Shown: positions 35,573 through 47,689 of the stretch, one piece after another
How positions within the stretch are numbered: the stretch's first letter is position 1
Layout: each line of letters opens with the position of its first letter
NCBI RefSeq assembly: GCF_965363235.1
Contig: NC_134841.1
Coordinates: 62,145,078 to 62,209,077 of the forward strand
Length of the DNA: 64,000 nt
Reading direction: 5' to 3'
Origin: Mytilus galloprovincialis
Lineage: Eukaryota; Mollusca; Bivalvia; Mytilida; Mytilidae
Notes under the pieces: model-generated
What the model saw: the letters and a program-made list of their open reading frames with translations, nothing else
What the model was told of the DNA's origin: nothing
Database searches by the model: none
Translations under genes and position numbers: made by a program

Positions 35573-36183
35573 TTTTTATCCTGCAATTAATTCTGTATAT
35601 TGTGTGTGTTTTGAAAGACACAAAAACTAACATATTTAGCATTTATTTTCGATTTGTAATCCCTTGAGGCCCGCGTAGTAATATCAAAATCACACATTAC
35701 GCTGAAGACGGGTTCGTAAAAAAAAAAAATCTCGAATGGTCAACAATAATACATTGCTCAAGGTGAATAATTATCTATTTTAACATAACAACTAATTTCA
35801 ACAGTAAAAACAAATAACAAAACATTGTCAAATTTGAAACAGAAGTGTACGAGTTGTCCTACGCTTCAGACTTGACATTCACTAAACATGCATGCTGAAA
35901 TTGACATGGTGATTTTGTAACACAATCATACACATTTAAGTTTTGGAATCGACAATTGTCATCGTCATTGGAATGCAACGGGAATACACATTCTGAGGTC
36001 ACACAGGTTCAAACAATACTCAGTCCGGCAGTGGGCGGAGTTTTAAAGTGATATCTGTATAGTATACAAATATTAAATATTATATATTTTATTTGAGTGT
36101 CACACATCGATATACAGATACAGTAATGCGATATCTGTAGGGCTGTATCTGTATAGTAGGACACCCAATTGCAGGATAAAAAT
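35573..36183. mobile_element. Inverted-repeat element with atcctgcaatt ends
   Basis: tttttatcctgcaatt at 35573-35588 is inverted at 36167-36183 (aattgcaggataaaaa). About 610 bp, non-coding. It abuts the palindrome at 35428-35572, which may be part of the same element. Confidence 0.5.
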
Positions 36184-36430
36184 CATTATGTTTTATGCTT
36201 ATGGTTGATATTTAAGTCCATACTCAAACGATTTCGTTCACCATCGAGTGTTGGTTTCAACAGGTAAATGTAAATTTCATTGTGTTGTATATTTCTCCGC
36301 GAGCATGATGTGAGGCCTTTTTAAAGGGTATTTCCCCCAATATTTAACTCAAATAAATAACCTTAATTAAACAACAATTGAAAACGTTTTTTTTTTTTTA
36401 GATTGCAGTATAAAGACAATAATAGTGCAT
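36184..36430. other. No feature seen
   Basis: AT-rich spacer between two palindromic elements. Confidence 0.35.
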
Positions 36431-36545
36431 TGACTTGACATATCAACGATATAAGGATTCGGCCCGAAACGGGGAAATAGCTCGGCACAGCCTCGCATTT
36501 CCCCGTTTCTAAGCCTCATCCTTATATCGTTGATATGTCAAGTCA
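36431..36545. repeat. Palindrome with ~28-bp outer arms and cccgtttc inner arms
   Basis: The outer arms begin tgacttgacatatcaacgat and end atcgttgatatgtcaagtca. The inner segment cgaaacggggaaat faces atttccccgtttc. Near-complete snapback over 115 bp, followed by a run of G at about 36554-36565. Confidence 0.7.
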
Positions 36546-36565
36546 TATGTCGAGGGGGGGGGGGG

Positions 36566-37524
36566 TAACTTCCTATTATTGGGTATACGGGGATGTGCCA
36601 AAAATATAGGTCATTCTTTCTTAAATATTTATATAACTATAGGTACTGAATTTCAGACTTGACCCCCGTGGGTACAGTTTTCAATTTGTTAGCGGGCATG
36701 ACGTAAAACAGCAAATCAAAGAATTCAAATTTATTTATAACTTATATAGGACAATGCTGTTGATTAAAGAATACTCCATTCCAGGACCTTTTGTTTTCCA
36801 AAAATTAAAATTACCAATAATTGATAAGTTCAGGGTCGACGGGTGAAAACAGAAAGATTTTGAAAGCAGAGAAAACTGTGCGTCTTATAATCGGCATGAC
36901 AATCCCAATACTAAAATAAGGCTTACGCATAGTTATATACTTTAATTCAGTCACGGGTGTTTTCTAGTTTTTAATAAGATTCAAATACGCCATCATGTTC
37001 ATGTCATATACCGGTTTCAGGTTATTTTCAATATTGTTTCTATTTATTCTTCGTCCAAAAAAGTATTGATGGCATTAACAATCTTTTGTGAAATTTTATA
37101 TTCTTCAAACAAAATTTCCCACCCTTTGTATCCCTGCTATATACAGTCTTGGTGTGTTCAAAAGAAACACCATGTCTTGCCAGTTATACACTTGCTGGTT
37201 TTGTTATTATTTTTTTCTTGATAATTCTGAATAAGACTCCACACAAGTATGATACATAAGCGAATAAACATCAAACTTATTAAAAAAAATGACAGTTTTA
37301 CATTAAAAAAAAAACTACTTTGCTAATTTGCAATAAGTTGTGTATAAAAATTCTTTAAGTTTTCTTACTAAAATAGGTACATACATGTATATCAAAAAAT
37401 GACCAATTAAAATAGGTTTTTCCAAAACATTAAAAATTCTAAAAAATCTGACATTGCTTTCTGTATAGAAACTGGTTCCACTTTTTCTCCATGAACATAC
37501 ATAATGTTGGTACTCTAACTATAC
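36566..37524. other. Mostly non-coding; possible terminal exon on the minus strand
   Basis: On the minus strand, near 37140 to 37050, a stretch after an AG reads QGYKGWEILFEEYKIS and then QKIVNAINTFLDEE before a stop. It could be the last exon of the exonuclease-like gene at 37525-38797. It is short and lacks a diagnostic motif. Confidence 0.25.
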
Positions 37525-37678
37525 ATGTAATGCCAGTGAGCCTGCTTGTCTCAATTTGTAAGTCAACCATTGGAATTATATACCTCTGGAATAAATTATT
37601 ACCATTTTGTGCAGCAATCTGTGTAACGTCACTATTCCTTCCTAAGCCAGTAGTTTCCAGGTCAAAGAAAACTGCTTT
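37525..37678 (-). CDS. Exon encoding the start of a DnaQ-like (DEDDh) exonuclease domain
   Basis: Reads KAVFFDLETTGLGRNSDVTQ, then IAAQNGNNLFQRYIIP and, further on, ETSRLTGIT. The D-x-E-T of the Exo I motif, the hydrophobic strand before it, the QIAA strand and the late LTGIT turn are the usual opening of 3'-5' exonuclease domains of the TREX/DnaQ type. Such enzymes remove nucleotides from DNA or RNA 3' ends using two metal ions. The 3' acceptor would be CTGGTACAG at 37679-37687 and a possible donor T|GTATAG follows 37525. Later motifs (Exo II, and Exo III with His) are not found in the window, so the domain is incomplete here. The upstream frame (HQIIISGTESSF) runs into it one base out of phase, so a frameshifted pseudogene is the main alternative to splicing. 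Confidence 0.55.
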
Positions 37679-37739
37679 CTGTACCAGAAATTATAATTTG
37701 ATGAGGAATCTGAGGAAGATTTACAGTGTCATCAATGTT

Positions 37740-38024
37740 CATTTCAAGTTGTGCCTCATAAGTGGGTGACTCTTTAACACAGTTTTTTTTAAATCTTTTT
37801 TTTTTTCTTTAAGGAAATCCTCCAAGTTGTGTCTCATAAGTGGGTCCCTCTTTAACGGTGTTTTTCTTTCGTTTAAATTCTTTTTTTTCCTTAAGGAAAT
37901 CCTCCTTTTCTTATTTTCTTTTTTATTTGATGTCTGTGCTTTCTTTTTTTCTTCTTTTTGCATCCATTTTAGACGTCAAAGACGTGGTAAAGTCACCAGG
38001 AGAAAGATTTGAAGCCTCATTAAC
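37740..38024 (-). pseudogene. Lysine-rich, tandemly duplicated coding-like stretch of the exonuclease gene
   Basis: After an acceptor-like TTGTAATTTTCAG the frame reads VNEASNLSPGDFTTSLTSKM, becomes lysine-rich and stops at 37923-37925. A different frame stays open with DPLMRHNLEDFLKEKKK, and a unit of about 95 bp (cacttatgagacacaacttg, then gaggatttccttaa) is duplicated at about 37745-37840 and 37841-37935. Poly-A runs next to each frame change suggest small indels. Either a decaying gene or a rapidly changing linker upstream of the exonuclease domain. Confidence 0.4.
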
Positions 38025-38538
38025 CTGAAAATTACAATTGATTAATAATTATAATGCAAATAAGACGAAAAGAAGGTTTAACAATATAGCTAAAAATTAA
38101 AAACATCGCTATTATACAATCTTTGATACATGTATTTGAAGTGGTTAGAATGGTTTTGATAAAAAAAACAACAAAAAACACTATTATTTACTGAGTCAGA
38201 GCTGAGGTCAATATCTAATATTTCCTGTCACAAACAATGCCAATGTTTTTATCATTTTTATACAATAGAATAATATGAAGTATCAACCATCAGGTTAGTA
38301 CATGGATAACTTGCACAAAGTTTATATATTTTGTGGTTAGTGGACAAGGAGTTTGAGCTAAAATGATTTTTGAGGAGCAGCTTATATTTCAACATAAAAT
38401 AATACAGAGTTTTTATAGACACAATTTATTCAGCTAATCTAAGGCATTTGTCTGAAGCAATTTGCCTTGTCAAACCACAAATGACTAAAGATTTCAAGCT
38501 ATTTAAGAGTTGTTGCAATATATATCTTTAGATTGGTT

Positions 38539-38586
38539 ATGTCAGATAGTCTAGCAAGAGCTGAGCTAGCTCAGAGACCAACATGG
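38539..38586 (+). other. Isolated exon-like segment with strong donor
   Basis: ATG opens MSDSLARAELAQRPTW followed directly by GTAAGT. It lies on the plus strand inside the minus-strand gene's intron. No second exon can be linked, so it may be chance or the first exon of a gene cut off by the large insertion at 39262. Confidence 0.2.
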
Positions 38587-38699
38587 GTAAGTATTATCAA
38601 AAGATGTGTATTAATAAAACATAAAATCAATATCTTCCAAATTAATCCTTCCACACATAAAGAAAAATAAACATAAATACACATACAGTTTTATCTTAC

Positions 38700-38797
38700 A
38701 TTAGGCAAGTAGCTGTTAAATAAGCCTTCATTTTTTTTAAGAACTGCAGCAGATAGTCTGCCTTTAAGGGGAAAATCAACATGATCCTCCATAATGT
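38700..38797 (-). CDS. Probable first coding exon of the exonuclease-like gene
   Basis: Bounded by an acceptor (TTGTATATTTCAG ending at 38798) and a good donor (AAT|GTAAGA, GT at 38699-38698). ATG at 38792 opens MEDHVDFPLKGRLSAAVLKK, then NEGLFNSYLPN, ending in phase 0. Phase 0 fits the next acceptor at 38024. No known domain. The upstream 5' UTR exon was not identified; the TAACGG cluster at 38941-39072 lies just upstream. Confidence 0.5.
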
Positions 38798-38940
38798 CTG
38801 AAATATACAATTTGTATACATTCAATGGAAGAAAAAGATATGCTAAATGTATATTAGACAAAACTTCATACAAAATAAGAGGCTCAAAGGAGCCAGCATA
38901 TTGAGTAATTAATCTATCACCTGGGAGCTTATTCACGAAA

Positions 38941-39072
38941 CTTCCGTTAACTAACGGACCCGTTAACTTAACGGAGACGTTAACGGGTACGTCCGTTAAA
39001 ATTTAACGTGGTATTCACAAACGTCTCCGTTAACACTGAGTTAGCGGACGCGCTATTAACGGGTCCGTTAGC
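38941..39072. promoter_or_regulatory. Cluster of TAACGG motifs with short palindromes
   Basis: Within about 130 bp there are roughly nine occurrences of (t/c)TAACGG or its complement (for example ccgttaactaacggacccg, gacgttaacggg, ctccgttaac, gtccgttag), many as GTTAAC-centred palindromes. The upstream edge, gagcttattcacgaaactt, resembles PIF/Harbinger transposon termini. TAACGG fits the Myb core YAAC(G/T)G. It could be a transposon end or a regulatory array for the Myb/SANT gene at 60259 or the gene at 38797. Confidence 0.45.
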
Positions 39073-39252
39073 ATGCAAATTAATTAGGATAGATGAAACG
39101 GTGCTTTTTGTTGGATATCGATTGCTCATTTGAATAAATTGAATTGTTTCATATCAAATATGTTTTGTTCTTCTTTTTAAAATTTTTCTTTTAAGAGTTC
39201 CTTCAAAATTTATACAAATGCAGCGATTCAAGGTAGATTACTTAAATACACA

Positions 39253-39261
39253 TGAAACCAG
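39253..39261 (+). repeat. Left 9-bp target-site duplication of the giant foldback element
   Basis: tgaaaccag directly before accaggcagaag. The identical nonamer follows the other end at 59821-59829. Confidence 0.85.
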
Positions 39262-39622
39262 ACCAGGCAGAAGCTAGCGAACAATAGCTAGCGAACAATA
39301 AGCCAGCGAACAATAAGGCGATATATCGAGAAACCAAAAAACAGAATAAGACAACAACGGCCGTTATTAAAAAAATATTCAAAAGGCAGAAAATCAGTTA
39401 AAATAGAGCAATTTTAACTCAATTTTGAAATGGTTTTATCCAATCCATTGATTTAACAAGTCGCATAACTTTTTAGGCTAATATTCAGTACCACAATAAC
39501 TCTGCATCTATCAACGGATTATTTGTAGGTGTAGGGCCACCAATGCAGCCACTTCAATTAAGAACGTATGTAAAAGTAGTCCTACCCTGAAAAATATAGC
39601 ACCTTTTATGTCATTGTTTAAT
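39262..39622 (+). repeat. Left terminal block of the giant foldback
   Basis: Begins with a small direct repeat, agctagcgaacaata and variants three times, followed by aggcgatatatcgag, and runs to the first satellite. It matches 59458-59820 in inverse orientation almost base for base. Confidence 0.85.
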
Positions 39623-42600
39623 CTAGAGCTCAAAATTTGAAAAAAATGTCAAAAAATTAGGGGGGTCGGCCTATTCCAGGGCTTCTAGAGAAAAATGATC
39701 AGGGGTGTCACGGCAAATGACTATATAGGTCTTGTAGAGAAGAAACAGGCGCTTTTTTTGCGCTAGGTATCGAAGGGCGCTATGTTCAAAAATCTGAAAC
39801 TAGAGCTCAAAATTTGAAAAAAATGTCAAAAAATTAGGGGGGTCGGCCTATTCTAGGACTTCTAGAGAAAAATAATGAGGGGTGTCACGGCAAATGACTA
39901 TATAGGTCTTGTAGAAGAGAAACAGGCGCTTCTTTTGCGCTAGGTATCGAAGGGCGCTATGTTCAAAAATCTGAAATTAGGGCTCAAAATTTGAAAAAAA
40001 TGTCAAAAAATTAGGGGGGTCGGCTATTCCAGGGCTTCTAGAGAAAAATAATGAGGGTTGTCACGGGGAATGACTATATAGGTCTTGTAGAGGAGAAACA
40101 GGCGGTTTTTTTTTTTGCGCTAGGTATCGGAGGGCGCTATGTTCAGAAATCTGAAACTAGAGCTCAAAATTTGAAAAAAATGTCAAAGAATTACGGGGTC
40201 GGCCTATTATAGGACTTCTAGAGAAAAATAATGAGGGGTGTCACGGGGTATGACTATATATGCCTTGTAGAGGAGAAACAGGCGCTTCTTTTGCGCTAGG
40301 TATCGAAGGGTGCTATGTTCAAAAATCTGAAACTCGAGCTCAAAATTCGAAAAAAATGTCAAAAAAATGGGGGGTAGGGTCGGCCTATTCCAGGAGTTCT
40401 AGAGAAAAATAATGGGGGGTGTCACGGGATATGACTATATAGGTCTTGTAGAGGGGAAACAGGCACTTCTTTTGCGCTAGGTATCGAAGGGCGCTATGTT
40501 CAAAAATCTGAAACTAGCGCTCAAAATTTGAAAAAAAATGTCAAAAAATTAAAGGGGTCGGCCTATTCCAGGGCTTCTAGAGACAAATAATGAGGGGTGT
40601 CACGGGGAATCACTATATAGGTCTTGTAGAGGATAAACAGGCGCTTCTTTTGCGCTAGGTATCGAAGGGCGCTATGTTCAAAAATCTGAAACTAGAGCTC
40701 AAAATTTGAAAAAAATGTCAAAAAATTAGGGGGGTCGGCCTATTCTAGGACTTCTAGAGAAAAATAATGAGGGGTGTCACGGGGTATGACTATATAGGTC
40801 TTGTAGAGGGGAAACATGCGCTTCTTTTGCGCTAGGTATCGAAGGGCGCTATGTTCAAAAATCTGAAACTAGCGCTCAAAATTTGAAAAAAATGTCAAAA
40901 AATTAAAGGGGTCGGCCTATTCCAGGGCTTCTAGAGAAAAATAATGAGGGGTGTCACGGGGAATGACTATATAGGTCTTGTAGAAGAGAAACAGGCGCTT
41001 CTTTTGCGCTAGATATCGAAGGGCGCTATGTTCAAAAATCTGAAATTAGAGCTCAAAATTTGAAAAAATGTCAAAAAATTAAAGGGGTCGGCCTATTCCA
41101 GGGCTTCTAGAGAAAATAATGAGGGGTGTCACGGGGAATGACTATATAGGTCTTGTAGAGGATAAACAGGCGCTTCTTTTGCACTAGGTATCGAAGGGCG
41201 CTATGTTCAAAAATCTGAAACTAAAGCTCAAAATTTGAAAAAAATGTCAAAAAATTAGGGGGGTCGGCCTATTCTAGGACTTCTAGAGAAAAATAATGAG
41301 GGGTGTCACGGCAAATGACTATATAGGTCTTGTAGAAGAGAAACAGGCGCTTCTTTTGCGCTAGGTATCGAAGGGTGCTATGTTAAAAAATCTGAAATTA
41401 GGGCTCAAAATTTGAAAAAAATGTCAAAAAATTAGGGGGGTCGGCCTATTCCAAGGCTTCTAGAGAAAAATGATCAGGGGTGTCACGGCAAATGACTATA
41501 TAGGTCTTGTAGAGAAGAAACAGGCGCTTTTTTTGCGCTAGGTATCGAAGGGCGCTATGTTCAAAAATCTGAAACTAAAGCTCAAAATTTGAAAAACATG
41601 TCAAAAAAATGGGGGGTAGGGTCGGCCTATTCCAGGAGTTCTAGAGAAAAATAATGGGGGTGTCACGGGATATGACTATATAGGTCTTGTAGAGGGGAAA
41701 CAGGCACTTCTTTTGCGCTAGGTATCGAAGGGCGCTATGTTCAAAAATCTGAAACTAGCGCTCAAAATTTGAAAAAAAATGTCAAAAAATTAAAGGGGTC
41801 GGCCTATTCCAGGGCTTCTAGAGACAAATAATGAGGGGTGTCACGGGGAATGACTATATAGGTCTTGTAGAAGAGAAACAGGCGCTTCTTTTGCGCTAGA
41901 TATCGAAGGGCGCTATGTTCAAAAATCTGAAATTAGAGCTCAAAATTTGAAAAAATGTCAAAAAATTAAAGGGGTCGGCCTATTCCAGGGCTTCTAGAGA
42001 AAAATAATGAGGGGTGTCACGGGGAATGACTATATAGGTCTTGTAGAGGATAAACAGGCGCTTCTTTTGCACTAGGTATCGAAGGGTGCTATGTTCAAAA
42101 ATCTGAAACTAAAGCTCAAAATTCGAAAAAAATGTCAAAAAATTAGGGGGGTCGGCCTATTCTAGGACTTCTAGAGAAAAATAATGAGGGGTGTCACGGC
42201 AAATGACTATATAGGTCTTGTAGAAGAGAAACAGGCGCTTCTTTTGCGCTAGGTATCGAAGGGCGCTATGTTAAAAAATCTGAAATTAGGGCTCAAAATT
42301 TCAAAAAAATGTCCAAAAATTAGGGGGGTCGGCCTATTCCAGGGCTTCTAGAGAAAAATGATCAGGGGTGTCACGGCAAATGACTATATAGGTCTTGTAG
42401 AGAAGAAACAGGCGCTTTTTTTGCGCTAGGTATCGAAGGGCGCTATGTTCAAAAATCTGAAACTAAAGCTCAAAATTTGAAAAACATGTCAAAAAAATGG
42501 GGGGTAGGGTCGGCCTATTCCAGGAGTTCTAGAGAAAAATAATGGGGGTGTCACGGGATATGACTATATAGGTCTTGTAGACGGGAAACAGGCGCTTCTT

Positions 42601-45600
42601 TTGCGCTAGGTATCGATGGGTGCTATGTTAAAAAAACTGAAATTAGGGCTCAAAATTTGAAAAAAAATGTCAAAAAATTAGGGGGGTCGGCCTATTCCAG
42701 GGATTCTAGAAAAAAATAATGAGGGGTGTCACGGGGAATGACTATATAGGTCTTGTAGAGGAGAAACAGGCGTTTTTTTTTGCGCTAGGTATCGAAGGGC
42801 GCTATGTTCAAAAATCTGAAACTAGAGCTCAAAATTTGAAAAAAATGTCAAAGAATTAGGGGGGTCGGCCTATTCTAGGACTTCTAGAGAAAAATAATGA
42901 GGGGTGTCACGGGGTATGACTATATAGGCCTTGTAGAGGAGAAACAGGCACTTCTTTTGCGCTAGGTATCGAAGGGTGCTATGTTCAAAAATCTGAAACT
43001 CGAGCTCAAAATTCGAAAAAAATGTCAAAAAAATGGGGGGTAGGGTCGGCTTATTCCAGGAGTTCTAGAGAAAAATAATGGGGGTGTCACGGGATATGAC
43101 TATATAGGTCTTGTAGAGGGGAAACAGGCGCTTCTTTTGCGCTAGGTATCGAAGGGCGCTATGTTCAAAAATCTGAAACTAGAGCTCAAAGTTTGAAAAA
43201 AATGTCAAAAAATTAGGGGGGTCGGCCTATTCTAGGACTTCTAGAGAAAAATAATGAGGGGTGTCACGGCGTATGACTATATAGGTCTTGTAGAGGGGAA
43301 ACAGGCGCTTCTTTTGCGCTAGGTATCGAAGGGTGCTATGTTCAAAAATCTGAAACTAGCGCTCAAAATTTGAAAAAAATGTCAAAAAATTAGGGGGGTC
43401 GGCCTATTCCAGGGCTTCTAGAGAAAAATAATGAGGGGTGTCACGGGGAATGACTATATAGGTCTTGTAGAAGAGAAACAGGCGCTTCTTTTGCGCTAGG
43501 TATCGAAGGGCGCTATGTTCAAAAATCTGAAACTAGCGCTCAAAATTTGAAAAAAAATGTCAAAAAATTAAAGGGGTCGGCCTATTCCAGGGCTTCTAGA
43601 GACAAATAATGAGGGGTGTCACGGCAAATGACTATATAGGTCTTGTAGAGAAGAAACAGGCGCTTTTTTGCGCTAGGTATCGAAGGGCGCTATGTTCAAA
43701 AATCTGAAACTAGAGCTCAAAATTTGAAAAACATGTCAAAAAAATGGGGGGTAGGGTCGGCCTATTCCAGGAGTTCTAGACAAAAATAATGGGGGTGTCA
43801 CGGGATATGACTATATAGGTCTTGTAGAGGGGAAACAGGCGCTTCTTTTGCGCTAGGTATCGATGGGTGCTATGTTCAAAAAACTGAAATTAGGGCTCAA
43901 AATTTGAAAAAAAATGTCAAAAAATTAGGGGGGTCGGCCTATTCCAGGGATTCTAGAAAAAAATAATGAGGGGTGTCACGGGGAATGACTATATAGGTCT
44001 TGTAGAGGAGAAACAGGCGTTTTTTTTTGCGCTAGGTATCGAAGGGCGCTATGTTCAAAAATCTGAAACTAGAGCTCAAAATTTGAAAAAAATGTCAAAG
44101 AATTAGGGGGGTCGGCCTATTCTAGGACTTCTAGAGAAAAATAATGAGGGGTGTCACGGGGTATGACTATATAGGCCTTGTAGAGGAGAAACAGGCACTT
44201 CTTTTGCGCTAGGTATCGAAGGGTGCTATGTTCAAAAATCTGAAACTCGAGCTCAAAATTCGGAAAAAATGTCAAAAAAATGGGGGGTAGGGTCGGCTTA
44301 TTCCAGGAGTTCTAGAGAAAAATAATGCGGGTGTCACGGGATATGACTATATAGGTCTTGTAGAGGGGAAACAGGCGCTTCTTTTGCGCTAGGTATCGAA
44401 GGGCGCTATGTTCAAAAATCTGAAACTAGAGCTCAAAGTTTGAAAAAAATGTCAAAAAATTAGGGGGGTCGGCCTATTCTAGGACTTCTAGAGAAAAATA
44501 ATGAGGGGTGTCACGGGGTATGACTATATAGGTCTTGTAGAGGGGAAACATGCGCTTCTTTTGCGCTAGGTATCGAAGGGCGCTATGTTCAAAAATCTGA
44601 AACTATCGCTCAAAATTTGAAAAAAAAATGTCAAAAAATTAAAGGGGTCGGCCTATTCCAGGGCTTCTAGAGACAAATAATGAGGGGTGTCACGGGGAAT
44701 GACTATATAGGTCTTGTAGAAGAGAAACAGGCGCTTCTTTTGCGCTAGGTATCGAAGGGCGCTATGTTCAAAAATCTGAAACTAGAGCTTAAAATTTGAA
44801 AAAATGTCAAAAAATTAGGGGGGTCGGCCTATTCCAGGGCTTCTAGAGAAAAATAATGAGGGGGTGTCACGGGGAATGACTATATAGGTCTTGTAGAGGC
44901 GAAACAGGCGCGTCTTTTGCGCTAGGTATCGAAGGGTGCTATGTTCAAAAATCTGAAACTAGAGCTCAAAATTTGAAAAAAATGTCAAAAAATTAGGGGG
45001 GTCGGCCTATTCTAGGACTTCTAGAGAAAAATAATGAGGGGTGTCACGGGGTATGACTATATAGGCCTTGTAGAGGAGAAACAGGCGCTTCTTTTGCGCT
45101 AGGTATCGAAGGGTGCTATGTTCAAAAATATGAAACTAGAGCTCAAAATTCGAAAAAAATGTCAAAAAAATGGGGGGTAGGGTCGGCCTATTCCAGGAGT
45201 TGTAGAGAAAAAAAATGGGGGGTGTCACAGAATATGACTATATATGTCTTGTAGAGGGGAAACAGGGGCTTCTTTTGCGCTAGGTATCGAAGGGCGCTAT
45301 GTTCAAAAATCTGAAACTAGCGCTCAAAATTTGAAAAAAAATGTCAAAAAATTAAAGGGGTCGGCCTATTCCAGGGCTTCTAGAGAAAAATAATGAGGGG
45401 TGTCACGGCAAATGACTATATAGGTCTTGTAGAGGATAAACAGGCGCTTCTTTTGCGCTAGGTATCGAAGGGCGCTATGTTCAAAAATCTGAAACTAGAG
45501 CTTAAAATTTGAAAAAATGTCAAAAAATTAGGGGGGTCGGCCTATTCCAGGGCTTCTAGAGAAAAATAATGAGGGGTGTCACGGGGAATGACTATATAGG

Positions 45601-46258
45601 TCTTGTAGAGGCGAAACAGGCGCGTCTTTTGCGCTAGGTATCGAAGGGCGCTTTGTTCAAAAATCTGAAACTAGAGCTCAAAATTTGAAAAAAATGACAA
45701 AAAATTAGGGGGGTCGGCCTATTCTAGGACTTCTAGAGAAAAATAATGAGGGGTGTCACGGGGTATGACTATATAGGTCTTGTAGAGGAGAAACAGGCTC
45801 TTCTTTTGCGCTAGGTATCGAAGGGTGCTATGTTCAAAAATCTGAAACTAGAGCTCAAAATTCGAAAAAAAATGTCAAAAAAATGGGGGGTAGGGTCGGC
45901 CTATTCCAGGAGTTCTAGAGAAAAATAATGGGGGGTGTCACGGAATATGACTATATAGGTCTTGTAGAGGGGAAACAGGCGCTTCTTTTGTGCTAGGTAT
46001 CGAAGGGCGCTATGTTCAAAAATCTGAAACTAAAGCTCAAAATTCAAAAAAAAATGTCAAAAAAATAGGGGTAGGGTCGGCCTATTCCAGGAGTTCTAGA
46101 GAAAAATAATGGGGGGTGTCACGGAATATGACTTTATATGTCTTGTAGAGGAGAAACAGGCGCTACTTTTGCGCTAGGTATCGAAGAGCGCTATGTTCAA
46201 AAATCTGAAACTAGACCTCAAAATTTGAAAAAATGTCAAAAATTTAGGGGGGTCAGCC
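39623..46258 (+). repeat. Satellite array, ~177-bp monomer, left arm (~37 copies)
   Basis: Monomers run from ctagagctcaaaatttgaaa through gtcggcctattc and ggtgtcac to ttgcgctaggtatcgaaggg. Spacing between successive actatataggtcttgtag landmarks is 176-181 bp. Three monomer types differ before tcggcc: ttagggggg, ttaaaggggtc and atggggggtaggg. Higher-order repeats are visible: 888 bp (41600 to 42488) and 1247 bp (42488 to 43735, and 43024 to 44271), five and seven monomers. All frames are stopped; the array does not code. Confidence 0.95.
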
Positions 46259-47689
46259 TGCAGCGGCATAACAAAAAAAAACTCATCATAAATACCAGAC
46301 GCGCGTTTCGTCTACAAAAGACTCATTAGTGACGCTTGAATCAAAATAATGGTTGAAAGGCCAAAATAAAGGACGAAGTTGAAGATCATTGAGAACCAAA
46401 CATTCCTATTTTTGCCAAATACAGGTAAGACAGTGCATTCCTGGTGTAGAAAAACCTTAGTTTTTTTCAAAAATTCAAAGCGGTGTTAATTTGTAAGATT
46501 ATATTAACGATAAGCCAAGTCAACACAAGTGTCGACTACTGGGTTGGTGATACCCTCGAGGAAATAAATCTCTACCAGCAGTGGCATCGACTCAGTGGTT
46601 GCATTTTAAGTTTTAACTCATCATATATACCAGTATTTTAATTTTATATTTACGCCAAACGCGCGTTTCGTCTACAAGATATCAGTGAATATCCTGTGAA
46701 GGGAAAACAGGCACATCGTTTGCGTAAGACTTCAAAAGGTGCTATGTTCAATTTTGTCGAAAGGAACTTAAAAAATTTAACGAAAAACTCAACTGTCATA
46801 CAAGAACGCGAAAACCAACAAAAAAAAAAATCATATCAGAGTCAGTAAAAACTAATTTTCTAAATCTTGTCATATAAAGTCATAATTTCCCCATCCGATT
46901 AACATGATAAAAGAGTTTGTAAAATGTGTTATGTAAATATTGATAAAAAGAATGCTGATTACTAGCTGATTTTCTTTTTCAAGGGTATGTCGAAAAGAAA
47001 ACGACGAAGATGAAAGAACTTTAGTGCGAATGCCAGCTGGTATATAACCTAAAGTTCTATATACACTTACAGACTTAATAGACAGTCTACTTTTTATTCT
47101 TTCAACAGTTTTTTCATATCAGAGGTTTTGTACCATATAACCAAAATCAGCAAAGAGTACTGCATTGTTAAAAAAGTATGATAGTAAAACTACATACAGA
47201 CCAGTGAACTTTATCAATGACAATACAAGCGCCACAACCTTAAAGACGGTATAAGTACCCTCGTCCACGTACGCGTGCGGGTGTTGTCTGATAAAAATAG
47301 ATGTATACACATGGAAAAAAGTATTTTATAAAATGTGTTATGTAAATACTGATAAAAAAAATGCTGATAACTTGCTGATTTTCTTTTTCAAGGGAATGTC
47401 GAAAAGAAAACGACGAAGATGAAAGAACTTTAGTGCGAATACCAGCTGGTATATAACCAAATTGGAATTGAAATAAAAAAAAAACACTCTTTATTTTTTT
47501 CTGATATAATTTGTTAAAAACACTATTTAAATATCACCTGAGTTTGATCAATAATTATCGACTCGATAAGTTCTTATCTGCACATGTAGCTCCTGTACCC
47601 GTACACAGCAAAACATGTGTTTCATCCTCATTGTTTTCAACACTTTAAATAACCAAGTTTATAAAGTTATGTGATTGACACCTTGAAAT
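46259..47689. repeat. Left-arm spacer with an extra direct-repeat block
   Basis: Mirrors 53260-54280 of the right arm, except for a block present only here. About 130 bp at 46921-47049 (aaaatgtgttatgtaaatat to ctggtatataacc) recurs at 47331-47459, enclosing about 280 bp with a Tc1-type terminus tacacatggaaaaaagtatt near 47313. The phrase gacgcgcgtttcgtctacaa, repeated near 46300 and 46660, is a further small repeat. Frames at 46138-46329 and 47119-47310 are not genes. Confidence 0.7.

Noticed and set aside
39623..46258. CRISPR-like or gene-like repeat array
   Set aside because: Monomers of about 177 bp abut without unique spacers, lie in eukaryotic DNA and have stops in all frames; they are a satellite.
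46138..46329. 63-aa frame at the end of the left satellite array
   Set aside because: Starts in the last satellite monomer and runs into the spacer repeat; no conservation in the right arm frame.
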